DNA of 64,000 bases from the NCBI RefSeq assembly GCF_023554105.1, contig NZ_JAMJWE010000010.1, forward strand, positions 105,691-169,690, written 5' to 3'. The position numbers were made by a program, and so were the translations under genes. This DNA comes from Brucella sp. 21LCYQ03 (GTDB lineage: Bacteria > Pseudomonadota > Alphaproteobacteria > Rhizobiales > Rhizobiaceae). This document shows, in pieces, positions 1 through 8,532 of the stretch (positions are counted from its first letter, which is position 1; every line of letters begins with the position of its first letter). The notes beneath the pieces were generated by a model. It was not told the DNA's origin. It saw only the letters and a program-made list of their open reading frames with translations, and did no database searches.

Positions 1-381
1 ATACATGGTGAGCGCCATATTGGCCGAGGACATATATTCGCCAACGGCTGTATGCAGCAGATAAGGAAGCCCCTGCCCGCCATATTGTTCCGGCACCGCA
101 AGACCAAGCCAGCCGCCTTCGCGATACTGGTCATAGGCTGCTTTGAAACCCTTTGGCGTCTTCACCGAACCATCGGACGCGCGGGCGCAACCTTCCTGAT
201 CGCCGGTATGGTTGACCGGAAACAGCGTGCCTTCGGCAAGCTTCGCGCCTTCGGACAGGATCGCCTCGACGACATCGGGCGACGCATCGGCAAAGCCCGG
301 CAAATTGTTATAACGCTGATAATTCAAAACGTCATTGAGAACGAAATTTGTATCCTCAACTGGCGCACGATAGCTCGGCAT
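1..381 (-). CDS. acyl-CoA dehydrogenase, N-terminal part (cut by window edge)
   Basis: Only the first 127 codons are present; the gene runs off the left edge. The start is ATG at 381, preceded by GGAGG with about 6 bases spacing. The translation begins MPSYRAPVEDTNFVLNDVLN and continues with EGTLFPVNHTGDQEG and WLGLAVPEQYGGQGLP. That pattern is typical of the N-terminal domain of the long (about 590-residue) acyl-CoA dehydrogenases of the FadE/DmdC-like group. These are FAD enzymes that oxidise acyl-CoA thioesters to enoyl-CoA. The FAD-binding core and the catalytic glutamate are outside the window, so substrate cannot be judged. The upstream 650 bases carry its promoter and are shared with the divergent OmpA-family gene. 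Confidence 0.85.
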   Translation of the reverse strand, partial: MPSYRAPVEDTNFVLNDVLNYQRYNNLPGFADASPDVVEAILSEGAKLAEGTLFPVNHTGDQEGCARASDGSVKTPKGFKAAYDQYREGGWLGLAVPEQYGGQGLPYLLHTAVGEYMSSANMALTMY

Positions 382-453
382 CGAAATCCTCCAAATCAAT
401 TACCCGCTGTTTCGCCGGGACGAAACATACATTAGCTTGCGTCATCGACATGA

Positions 454-484
454 TTGTCACGCGAAAAACTCAAATACGTGACAA
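454..484. promoter_or_regulatory. inverted repeat, possible operator
   Basis: TTGTCACG at 454-461 is repeated in inverted form as CGTGACAA at 477-484, with 15 bases between. It lies 73-103 bases upstream of the acyl-CoA dehydrogenase start, a plausible place for a repressor or activator site. No regulator gene is visible beside it, so the role is inferred from symmetry and position only. Confidence 0.3.
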
Positions 485-604
485 AATGCCTTTAATGACA
501 AATTGGGCTGAAAAACCTAGAAATCCAGCCATTTTTGCCGAATTCGAACCTCCTCCAATCAATAATATGTCGATTGAAATCAGATTTCAGGACGAAACTA
601 ACGC

Positions 605-632
605 ATTTTGACGTTTCCGTAAACGTCAAAAT
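605..632. promoter_or_regulatory. 12-bp perfect inverted repeat (hairpin or operator)
   Basis: ATTTTGACGTTT at 605-616 pairs perfectly with AAACGTCAAAAT at 621-632 around a CCGT loop. It sits mid-way in a long AT-rich intergenic region, far from either gene end. It lacks a following run of T, so it is not an obvious terminator; an operator or RNA hairpin is possible. Confidence 0.35.
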
Positions 633-1030
633 TTATGTTAAGTCGTGTGTTTTTATTTTAACACCCAACAGAAATCTCTTGTTAGGCGTCCTTTACGTCA
701 TCCTATCGAAATTTCTTTGTATCAAGACTATTAGGTAGAAATAAATTTATAGAAGATTCCATTTAAAATTTAGAATATCAATAATAACAATGCTTTATCG
801 GAATGAATCTATCATTTCCTCCGTTGGCTTATCGTAAATCATATCCATTTCTGCGAGACGCACGGCTCTTTCTGGGAGTAACTTGCCATTCAGCCTGCAT
901 TCATTATTTCAGAGATAACAATTTCGTTAAGTTGTCGCACTTTGTTCTAATTTAGCAAATATCAATAGCTTCAACGAAGAGCACAAAAAATGTGCCATTC
1001 GCATTTTTTGCCTTCCTCAAGGAGCAGGCC

Positions 1031-3145
1031 ATGTCTTACCGTTCGAAGCGCGTGACGCTGCTGGCAGCAGCCGTTGCACCAGCCCTCTCGCTGTCTGTGA
1101 TAACGCAGCCGACATTTGCGCAAACACCAAATCCCCCGATATTAATGGCTCAGAATAGCGAGGGAGAACCTTCTGGCGATATGAATCTCCAGCAACAGCA
1201 GGAAGAGGAGCTTAGACGCGCCGAAGAAGAGGCCCGTCAAGCCACTGAAGAACAGCAACGCGCGGCGGAAGAAGAAAATCGTCGTCAGGCAGATGAACAA
1301 CGCAGAGCAGCGCAAGAGGAATCAGACCGCCAAGCTCAAGAGCAACAAAGGGCTTCTGAAGAGGCACAGCGTGAGGCGGCCGAGCAGCAGCGCGCTGCTG
1401 AACAACAGAAATCCAATGAAGAAGAATTACGCAAACAATCTGAACAAGCGTTAGAAGATGCACGACTAGAAGCCGAAAAACAGCTGCAAGAGCAGGAAAA
1501 AATTGCCGAAAAAGCAAAACGTCAGGCTGCGCAACAGCAAGCTGATATGGATCAGCAGAAAGCTATAGAGGAAGAAGCGCGCAAGAAAGCTGCTGAAGAA
1601 GCTGCAAAACAAGAAAGCGAGCAACTGCGTTCGGTTGAAAGTACCGATACACCGACTGAGGAAGGCGAGCCAGCAACGCCTGCTCCAGAGCCTCAGGCAC
1701 CATCATCTGCAGCCGATGAGCCGATTAAGAAAGAATCCGCGCCAGAACAGCCAGCTTCCGCTCCTGAGAAACAAGAGATAAAGAATGCTCAGCCGTCAGA
1801 TGAAAACGATGCGCCTAAGCTGCCTGAGCAGCCAGTTGAACAGCCCACAACAAACCCATCACAGGCAATCATCGACGAACGTAGTAATGCAGAAAATCAA
1901 GAAATAGCGAAAGATCCTTCAAAGACTGACGACACAGTCGTTCTCCCTGTTGAGAACGGCGCTGCAATCCTCGACAGTGATAAGGATGCAGACAATCGCG
2001 GCGGCGAACAGTCGCGTAAAGAACGGCGTATGCAACGCGAAAAGAACCGCGCAGCAGAGCAAAATGTTTCGCTTCCTACGGATGACGCAAATGCCCAGGT
2101 TGAAATTCCGCAAGTGACAAAGGATGAGCTCTCCAAAAAATTACAGCATAATTTGGAAGAAAAGGGCGAGCGCGTTGAACAGGCACCGGCGTTCGCTTTT
2201 CCTGGCACAACAAATATTATTAACAATACGGTTATCAATAATAACACTGTGAATAATACGACCGTCAATAATAACAATTTAAACTCGACGAATGTTCAGG
2301 TTGTTGAGCAGTTGGATAATCGCGTTATTCTTGATGCTGGCGATCGTGTTCTGGTTCGAGGCGATGATCGCCCTCGCCTTCGACGTGATGCAGAGCGCTC
2401 CTACTATGACGAGCTTCCGGGCGGGCGGATGCGTGAAACCATTGTACGCCCGGGCGGCTATGAAATAGTCACGGTATACGATCGTTATGGTGATATCATT
2501 CAGCGAAACCGTATAGATAGCGCTGGCGAAAATTATTTAATGATCTACACACCAGATTACGACGACACTCCCGGATCAGATTTTATTGATGTGGGTTATG
2601 AATTGCCACCCATGCGCTTAACGGTTCCAATACGTGATTACATAATCGACGTCGCAGATGACCCCGATCGTGACTTCTATGACTTTTTGGCAAGGCCTCC
2701 CGTCGAACGTGTTGAACGCGTTTATACAATAAACGAAGTTAGACATTCTGCACGCTTGCGCGATAAGGTTCGCCGTATCGATCTCGATACAATTCATTTC
2801 ACTACGGGCAGTTCGGAAGTGTCACTTTCGCAAGCCAAAACCTTGCGTAAAGTTGCAGATGCAATGAACAAGGTATTGCAGAAGGACCCAGGCGAAACCT
2901 TTTTCATTGAAGGTCATACAGATGCAGTGGGTTCCGATCTGTCAAACCTTATCCTGTCAGATAAGCGCGCAGAGTCGGTCGCAAGCTTATTAACAGAGGT
3001 GTATGACATTCCGGCTGAGAACCTTGTCACCCAAGGCTATGGTGAGCGCTTTCTCAAAGTTCGGACTCAGTCCGCGGAGCAGGAAAATCGTCGTGTAACG
3101 ATACGACGCGTTACGCCTTTGGTACGCCCGGTAGCTCAGCGGTAA
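1031..3145 (+). CDS. OmpA-family outer membrane protein with long coiled coil
   Basis: A 704-residue secreted protein. I chose ATG 1031 because AAGGAG lies 6 bases upstream and the next residues form a signal peptide ending near TFAQ (about residue 30). About residues 45-200 are almost only Glu, Gln, Ala and Arg, a long coiled coil. About 200-330 is Pro/Glu/Ala-rich and disordered. Near 390-420 is an Asn/Thr/Val-rich stretch. About 578-695 is the OmpA C-terminal domain, with FIEGHTDAVGSDLSNLILSD and the closing RRVTIRR, which binds diaminopimelate in peptidoglycan. The protein probably tethers the envelope to the wall. Related alphaproteobacterial proteins carry shorter variants of the acidic coil; the length varies. 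A perfect hairpin follows the stop. Confidence 0.85.
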   Translation: MSYRSKRVTLLAAAVAPALSLSVITQPTFAQTPNPPILMAQNSEGEPSGDMNLQQQQEEELRRAEEEARQATEEQQRAAEEENRRQADEQRRAAQEESDRQAQEQQRASEEAQREAAEQQRAAEQQKSNEEELRKQSEQALEDARLEAEKQLQEQEKIAEKAKRQAAQQQADMDQQKAIEEEARKKAAEEAAKQESEQLRSVESTDTPTEEGEPATPAPEPQAPSSAADEPIKKESAPEQPASAPEKQEIKNAQPSDENDAPKLPEQPVEQPTTNPSQAIIDERSNAENQEIAKDPSKTDDTVVLPVENGAAILDSDKDADNRGGEQSRKERRMQREKNRAAEQNVSLPTDDANAQVEIPQVTKDELSKKLQHNLEEKGERVEQAPAFAFPGTTNIINNTVINNNTVNNTTVNNNNLNSTNVQVVEQLDNRVILDAGDRVLVRGDDRPRLRRDAERSYYDELPGGRMRETIVRPGGYEIVTVYDRYGDIIQRNRIDSAGENYLMIYTPDYDDTPGSDFIDVGYELPPMRLTVPIRDYIIDVADDPDRDFYDFLARPPVERVERVYTINEVRHSARLRDKVRRIDLDTIHFTTGSSEVSLSQAKTLRKVADAMNKVLQKDPGETFFIEGHTDAVGSDLSNLILSDKRAESVASLLTEVYDIPAENLVTQGYGERFLKVRTQSAEQENRRVTIRRVTPLVRPVAQR

Positions 3146-3156
3146 TTGAGTGCAGA

Positions 3157-3186
3157 CATGTGATCGCGCAAATACGCGATCACATG
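3157..3186 (+). terminator. perfect hairpin after the OmpA-family gene
   Basis: CATGTGATCGCG (3157-3168) pairs with CGCGATCACATG (3175-3186) around CAAATA, starting 11 bases after the stop codon. The T-run is poor (ATTT), so it may act as a weak terminator or an mRNA-stabilising 3' hairpin. The next gene is on the other strand. Confidence 0.55.
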
Positions 3187-3265
3187 ATTTGGCAGGCGCA
3201 ATTGATTGTGGAGCGCAACCGATTCCAATCAGTAAGTACTTTAAAACATCCACCAGAATATAGAC

Positions 3266-4390
3266 TCAGTTAATTGATGCCACGCGGGACGACTTTGAGG
3301 CCATGCTGGAAACCACAATCAATTGATTGAACTCGCCACGTTTGAAAGCATTGAGAAAACGAGGATAATTCTTAAATACAACACATCCGTTTGAGTTTCC
3401 ACTTTTTCCAAGCATATATGTATGAGCGAGTAGGCCATCTCTATTATGGGGATTGCGGCCATCGGCGGGCGTCAAACGGATAGCAGCGACACCATGAAAA
3501 AGGCTTTCGCGCATCCGCAAATTATAGACGTGTGGAGGTGTTGCTCCACGATTCTTCGTCGTTACTGAAGCGGGGTTATCACGCATAGGTCCAATACCTG
3601 AATGTGCCTCTAGTCGTTCGCCATTTGGCAAATAGACTGTAGCAGCGGAAATATCATAAATGGCTGCACGACTACTCACCGGCGATCTGAATAAGCGTCT
3701 CAATAGACCTTCATGCTTCGGTTCTTCGGTCTCTTTGCTGACAGGCAAGTAAGCAAATTTTGGCTTTTCTTGTATAGAGGGCTGCCTTACCATGGGTTTG
3801 CGCAAAGGCAATGGAACACTATCTGGCAATTGTGCATCCGGCACAGCTTTAATTGAGGCGTGTCGGATACTCGTAGCGGGATATACTGATGGTAAAGCTT
3901 GGGCAGTCGGCTTAATTTCCTCTGGTGGAATGAAAGGTACTCGCTCAGCACGAGGCTCCGTCACAACCGCAAAATCTGCAGGTTTTTCTTCGATAACTCC
4001 TTCTGTGCCGACATCAGTAATAAAGCCCGCGTCTTCATTTAGCTTGCTGCGCCGCCAATCTAAATTGGAGTAACGCGTATTACCTGTATAGGCTTCAATA
4101 AACCGCTCCCGGATTACGCGATCCAAACCAATCTTATGATCTACAATTGCTAGCTGCGGCGGAAAAGCGTTTGGTGAACGGCGCACTGCAGCAGGCACCA
4201 CGGTGGCGAAAATAGGTAAAGCAGTTTCAATTAATCCGATAGCACTTATTAAACCAGCACCTGAAAGCAAACACGTACCCATAATAGAAGCAATTCGTAA
4301 AAAACGATATACTCGCCTTCCAGTAAATATATTCGTAATATTTAAATCAGGCGCGAACCTTAATTCAAACGTGTCCGTAACAAGTGCCAT
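3266..4390 (-). CDS. membrane-anchored DUF2778 (Tlde1-like) protein
   Basis: About 374 residues from ATG 4390; an in-frame ATG at 4432 would add 14 residues, and neither has a strong ribosome site. One hydrophobic segment follows the N-terminus, then a Pro-rich linker, then a C-terminal DUF2778 domain (about the last 125 residues). This domain contains HNRDGLLAHTYMLG and GNSNGCVVF, so the His and Cys expected for an L,D-transpeptidase-like active site are present. Salmonella Tlde1, a type VI effector, has this domain and attacks peptidoglycan stem peptides. Here the single membrane anchor and lack of type VI genes suggest a housekeeping wall enzyme in the periplasm. It converges with the OmpA-family gene. 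Confidence 0.75.
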   Translation of the reverse strand: MALVTDTFELRFAPDLNITNIFTGRRVYRFLRIASIMGTCLLSGAGLISAIGLIETALPIFATVVPAAVRRSPNAFPPQLAIVDHKIGLDRVIRERFIEAYTGNTRYSNLDWRRSKLNEDAGFITDVGTEGVIEEKPADFAVVTEPRAERVPFIPPEEIKPTAQALPSVYPATSIRHASIKAVPDAQLPDSVPLPLRKPMVRQPSIQEKPKFAYLPVSKETEEPKHEGLLRRLFRSPVSSRAAIYDISAATVYLPNGERLEAHSGIGPMRDNPASVTTKNRGATPPHVYNLRMRESLFHGVAAIRLTPADGRNPHNRDGLLAHTYMLGKSGNSNGCVVFKNYPRFLNAFKRGEFNQLIVVSSMASKSSRVASIN

Positions 4391-4564
4391 AATGCTCGAC
4401 CTGAGTGAAAAAAAACTCTTCGGACAGCCCATTGCGATAACAATTCGTCAAAAATACGAACATGTTTTCTTTGAAGCTTGACCGTCAATCCGTGCCAATC
4501 ATGCCGAATTATGGTAACTAAAGTCTTTACGCGCGAGATTTATGGACATTTAAATTTAAAATTA

Positions 4565-5734
4565 TCAAGCCGTGAGAAGGTAGCTGGCCGGTAAGAACCG
4601 TGGAAATTCGTGTCCATCAACGCAAACGCGATTTCGTCCACGCCGCTTAACCTGCATGAGAGCCATATCAGCACGTTTGACTGTTTCCCATAAAGTTTCA
4701 TCCTCGCGAAGCATTGCGATTCCAAAACTGCTTGTAATCCTGCGGCCTGCCGGCAGTGCTAAAAAACTTTGGCGGGCGACATTATTGCAAAGTCGATTTC
4801 CCAGCATTTCGCATTGTTCCGGGCTCCCTTTAACCAGAATAAGAAACTCCTCACCGCCAATACGACTGACAACACTTCCGCTACCAGCCGTGATGCAAAG
4901 CAGCTTCGAAAACTCTGCAAGCAACATGTCCCCGGCTGCATGGCCTAAATCGTCATTTACTCCTTTAAAATGATCAATATCAGCGATAATCACCGCCTGA
5001 TAACTTCTGCTATCTTTGACTAGCTTTTGATTTGCATATCTTTCCAAACCGCGGCGGTTCAAAACACCTGTAAGAGGGTCAGCATCCCTTTCATGTTGCA
5101 GTTCTTTAATGACGTCAGATGTCGCAACAACCAAAATTATCAGCCCCAATAAAACACCGCTGAAAGACAGCGCAATAATCGAAGCTATCCAATATTTTGA
5201 CTGTAAAAGATGCTCATGGCTCAATACGTCTTGAAGCATGCTTGCTGTAAAAAAACTTCTTAGAATAAAATATGCAGCAAATGCTATCAAAGAAATTCGA
5301 AATATGCGCCCAGTTAAGTCAACCCAATCGGGTTCCCTTGCTTGGAAACAAAGGATCGTCAGCATCAATCCGAGGCCTAAACTGGCAACTGTCGCCATAT
5401 AACTGTAATTGATGCCAGCTAGCATCATATACCCAATTATGCACAGGGTTATTACGGATATCACGCCGCTTATCACAAACGAAAAATGCTTAGCGAGGCG
5501 CAGCATAACAGCTTCACAAAATAGATAACAAGCAATCAGATGGAACGCCGCAGCAGCCAGGGCAGTCAAGTCAAGCCTTGAAAAAACCGATAATATTTGA
5601 ACCAAAAGACCGCACGCAAACACAGCAAAGCTCATTCCAAAAAAAATCATATACCGGCGCTTCGTGTCGAGCATCCAGACGCCCAACATCGTGATCGCAA
5701 ACAACATTATGAGCAGCGGTGGAATAAAACTCAC
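4565..5734 (-). CDS. membrane diguanylate cyclase (GGDEF)
   Basis: 389 residues. The start is GTG 5734, with AGGA about 7 bases upstream. The first 205 residues hold about seven hydrophobic helices with no sensory signature I recognise. The GGDEF domain follows (from DADPLTGVLNRRG, near residue 215) and carries an intact GGEEF active-site signature near residue 293. FKGVNDDLGHAAGD, which holds the substrate-binding Asn and Asp, is also present. It should make cyclic di-GMP from two GTP at the inner membrane. I see no RxxD inhibitory motif immediately before GGEEF. No EAL domain is present. It is transcribed alone; the 370 bases upstream are AT-rich and empty. Confidence 0.9.
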   Translation of the reverse strand: MSFIPPLLIMLFAITMLGVWMLDTKRRYMIFFGMSFAVFACGLLVQILSVFSRLDLTALAAAAFHLIACYLFCEAVMLRLAKHFSFVISGVISVITLCIIGYMMLAGINYSYMATVASLGLGLMLTILCFQAREPDWVDLTGRIFRISLIAFAAYFILRSFFTASMLQDVLSHEHLLQSKYWIASIIALSFSGVLLGLIILVVATSDVIKELQHERDADPLTGVLNRRGLERYANQKLVKDSRSYQAVIIADIDHFKGVNDDLGHAAGDMLLAEFSKLLCITAGSGSVVSRIGGEEFLILVKGSPEQCEMLGNRLCNNVARQSFLALPAGRRITSSFGIAMLREDETLWETVKRADMALMQVKRRGRNRVCVDGHEFPRFLPASYLLTA

Positions 5735-6103
5735 GTATAATCCTACAAAACCAAAAAATCATGAATGAAATTAATAGTCAGTGCCATTTGAAACGATTAG
5801 AACCAACCAAAGTCAAGTTAACTTTTATAAATAAAAGAATAATCTAATTTTAAGTTTATAGACAAATAAATTAAGCGATAACTAATAAACAATAATAAAC
5901 AATAATATAAATATTAATAAATAATATTTTCTTCTTTTTGGGTTATAAAATATCCACAGATACTGTCACTTCTCGAATGAAAATGGCCTAAAATTAAGAG
6001 AAGGCAATTCCCATATTAATTGTTACTAATTATATTAAAAGCTTGGTGCAGGGTTTGCAAAATGCCATTCTAAGGCATTATACCCTCACTTTGGAGAAGT
6101 TAT
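5735..6103. other. very AT-rich divergent promoter region with short tandem repeats
   Basis: No gene is seen. Bases 5884-5910 contain a short direct repeat built on AATAATAAAC, embedded in runs of A and T. The region separates the leftward GGDEF gene from the rightward exonuclease gene and must hold both promoters; I could not fix a convincing -35/-10 pair. Confidence 0.5.
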
Positions 6104-7099
6104 ATGCGCCACCAGTTCGACCTCTTTGCGTCTCCATTACCGGACGAAAAGAAGCCGTCAGAACTGCGCCCTGCCCGCACCAAGGTTGGAAAATCAAACG
6201 CTTTTGATGAAGCGGAAATGGTACAGCGGCTGAAAGACAGCGGGCGTTATCGTATTTTGCAGAGACTTGATCCTCCGCGAACAGTCGCGAATGCTGATAA
6301 GATTAGTTTCCCACGACTTGGCATTGTGGTTGATACTGAAACGACCGGCCTGAATGCAGCGCAGGAAGAAATCATCGAAATCGGTGCGGTGGCCTTCCGT
6401 TATGCTGATGACGGTTCAATCGGAGACGTCTGTGCGACTTTTGGTGCGTTGCAGGAGCCCTCAAAACCTATCCCCGCAGATATTACCCGTATCACAGGTA
6501 TCACTGATGAAATGGTAGCCGGGCAAATAATCCCGCGTGCCAAACTTGAAGCACTGATTGCGGAAGCCGACATCATCATTGCACATAATGCTGGTTTTGA
6601 TCGGCCTTTTCTGGAACGTTTTTCACCCGTCTTTGAAAACAAGCCTTGGGCTTGCTCGGTCAAGGAGATTGACTGGACGGCACGTGGCTTTGAAGGCACC
6701 AAACTCGGCTATCTGATCGGCCAGAGCGGCTATTTCCATAATGGCCACCGTGCGGAAGACGACTGTCAGGCGTTGCTCGCCGTACTGAAGGAGCAATCCG
6801 GCAAGACCACGCCCTTTGCAGAATTACTTAAAGCAAGTCAGAAATCGCGTCTTCGCATCTATGCAGAAAACAGCCCGTTTGAAATGAAAGACAAGCTAAA
6901 AGAGCGTCGTTATCGCTGGTCCGATGGCACGGACGGACGGCCAAAGTCTTGGTGGACGGAAGTCGGCGAAGACGAGCTTGATACGGAACTCGAATATCTG
7001 CGCACCGAGATATACGGCTGGCGCGATGCAGAACCTCTGGTTCAGAAACTCACTGCGGTTGATCGTTACAAAGAGCGAGCGCCACTCAGACCAAAATAA
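6104..7099 (+). CDS. DEDDh 3'-5' exonuclease, DNA polymerase III epsilon-like
   Basis: 331 residues, with GGAG 8 bases before ATG 6104. The exonuclease domain starts near residue 75. It shows the DEDDh set: VDTETTGL (Asp and Glu, Exo I), AHNAGFDRPFLE (Exo II), and GHRAEDDCQAL (His and Asp, Exo III). The family removes nucleotides from DNA 3' ends; the member here is longer at both ends than the replicative DnaQ subunit. The C-terminal 90 residues (RRYRWSDGTDGRPKSWW) form an additional domain found in many stand-alone alphaproteobacterial homologues. A repair or degradation role is more likely than proofreading. It is a single-gene unit closed by a bidirectional terminator. Confidence 0.85.
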   Translation: MRHQFDLFASPLPDEKKPSELRPARTKVGKSNAFDEAEMVQRLKDSGRYRILQRLDPPRTVANADKISFPRLGIVVDTETTGLNAAQEEIIEIGAVAFRYADDGSIGDVCATFGALQEPSKPIPADITRITGITDEMVAGQIIPRAKLEALIAEADIIIAHNAGFDRPFLERFSPVFENKPWACSVKEIDWTARGFEGTKLGYLIGQSGYFHNGHRAEDDCQALLAVLKEQSGKTTPFAELLKASQKSRLRIYAENSPFEMKDKLKERRYRWSDGTDGRPKSWWTEVGEDELDTELEYLRTEIYGWRDAEPLVQKLTAVDRYKERAPLRPK

Positions 7100-7102
7100 A
7101 GA

Positions 7103-7130
7103 AAAGGCCGCATCACGCGGCCTTTCTTCT
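7103..7130. terminator. bidirectional terminator between exonuclease and amidase genes
   Basis: AAAGGCCGC (7103-7111) pairs with GCGGCCTTT (7117-7125), followed by TCTTCTT on the plus strand. On the minus strand the stem is followed by TCTTTATTTT. It serves both convergent genes. Confidence 0.9.
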
Positions 7131-8518
7131 TATGCAATAATGGGCCAAGGACGCTGAACGGGTCGCCTATCCTCATAGGCCTTTGCAAGTCGCAGCACGC
7201 CCAGATCATCAAAGCGCTGGCCAAAAATCTGCAAGCCAATAGGCAGCCCCTTGGACGTATAGCCACAATTGAGCGAGATTGCAGGCTGTTCCGACATATT
7301 CATCGCAACGGTAAACGCGATGTGCTCGAAAGGACGCTGCGGATCATTGACCGGAGAGGCCCATTCCGCCGGATAGGTCGGCATTGGAGCGGTCGGGGAA
7401 ATGATGAAATCGAAATCCTTCGACGCCGCAAGAGCTGCATGGCGCATCGCATCTATTTGGGAAAAGCCGGAATAGACTTCCTCGCCAGTCAAACCTTCAG
7501 CGGTTTCAGTCCATTGATAGATGTATGGCAAGATTTTCGCACGGTTTTCCGGCGTCATCTTAGAGACGTCGGCCCAGGAACGTGCGCGCCAGAAGCGATC
7601 AAGCCCATCGATCATGGTGCGATTGAGGAATGGGGCAACCGGCTCAATAATCGCGCCAGCATCCGCGAACAGCTTCGCTGCCGCTTCCACAGCCGCGCGT
7701 GTTTCGTCGCCCGTTGGTTCGCCAAAACCGGCATCGAGCCAAAGGCCGATTTTGAGACCTTTTACATCGATATCAAGGTTCATCCAGTCGATATCCTGAT
7801 ATGGCAGGCTCATCGCGTCACGGCGATCAGGACGTGAAAGCACCGACATATAAAGCGCGCTGTCGGCAACCGTGCGCGTCATCGGACCGGCAACACGACC
7901 AAGAAACGCCGGATCGATTGGAATACGCCCGAAAGACGGTTTCAGGCCAACCAAACCGCACCAGCCGGCAGGCAGGCGGATGGAGCCACCAATATCCGTA
8001 CCGATATGCAGTGGCCCGTAACCAGCAGCACCAGCGCTGCCCGCACCAGCACTTGAACCGCCCGGATTGGCGTTCAAGTCCCACGGGTTGCGAGCAAGCT
8101 TATGAAAGCTCGAAAGCCCAGAGGACAACATACCGAGATCAGGCATGGTTGTTTTAGCCAAAAGCACGCCACCAGCCTCGCGGGTTCGGGCTGCGGGCGG
8201 CGCATCAACGGCTGCAGGATTGAGAGGCAGTGCTGCACAGCCGAGCGGAACGGCAGTACCTTGCGTGGCAATATTTTCCTTGATCGTCAGCGGCACGCCG
8301 TCAATGGGGCCAGCGGGCTCACCTTTTGCCCAACGCTCTTCCGATGCGTTCGCAGATGCCCTTGCGTTTTCCGGATCATAAGCCCAAAGCGCATTCAGTT
8401 TCGGCTCATAGGCCTCGATGCGCTCAATTACAGCTTCCGTAACTTCAACCGGCGAAAGCGATTTCGCCTTATAGGCAGAAACAAGATCGACAGCTGACAA
8501 ATCGGCAAGTGAAGACAT
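7130..8518 (-). CDS. amidase-signature enzyme
   Basis: 462 residues, the usual length for the amidase-signature family. The catalytic triad is visible: Lys in PLTIKENIA, cis-Ser in GGSSAGAGSAG, and nucleophile Ser in GTDIGGSIRLPAGWCGLVGLKP. The family hydrolyses carboxamides to acids and ammonia; GatA is a member, but no gatB or gatC lies nearby, so this is a metabolic amidase. The gene is last in a minus-strand cluster, 14 bases after the ABC ATPase gene, with AGGGAA before ATG 8518. Its position implies that the importer brings in an amide or peptide-like compound which this enzyme opens. The exact substrate cannot be read. Confidence 0.9.
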   Translation of the reverse strand: MSSLADLSAVDLVSAYKAKSLSPVEVTEAVIERIEAYEPKLNALWAYDPENARASANASEERWAKGEPAGPIDGVPLTIKENIATQGTAVPLGCAALPLNPAAVDAPPAARTREAGGVLLAKTTMPDLGMLSSGLSSFHKLARNPWDLNANPGGSSAGAGSAGAAGYGPLHIGTDIGGSIRLPAGWCGLVGLKPSFGRIPIDPAFLGRVAGPMTRTVADSALYMSVLSRPDRRDAMSLPYQDIDWMNLDIDVKGLKIGLWLDAGFGEPTGDETRAAVEAAAKLFADAGAIIEPVAPFLNRTMIDGLDRFWRARSWADVSKMTPENRAKILPYIYQWTETAEGLTGEEVYSGFSQIDAMRHAALAASKDFDFIISPTAPMPTYPAEWASPVNDPQRPFEHIAFTVAMNMSEQPAISLNCGYTSKGLPIGLQIFGQRFDDLGVLRLAKAYEDRRPVQRPWPIIA

Positions 8519-8532
8519 GGCGTTCCCTTATT

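Larger units (their letters stand above)
382..1030. other. AT-rich intergenic region between divergent genes
   Basis: About 650 bases with no convincing gene. Small open frames exist but lack ribosome sites and recognisable protein. It must hold the promoters of the leftward acyl-CoA dehydrogenase and the rightward OmpA-family gene. Two inverted repeats, listed separately, are the only clear structure. Confidence 0.6.

Noticed and set aside
535..738. 67-codon plus-strand frame in the left intergenic region
   Set aside because: AT-rich, no ribosome site, and it runs across the perfect hairpin at 605-632.
3126..3150. Sequence resembling a tRNA 5' half (GCCCGGTAGCTCAGCGGTA)
   Set aside because: It overlaps the end of the OmpA-family gene and has no matching anticodon arm, T arm or acceptor 3' strand.
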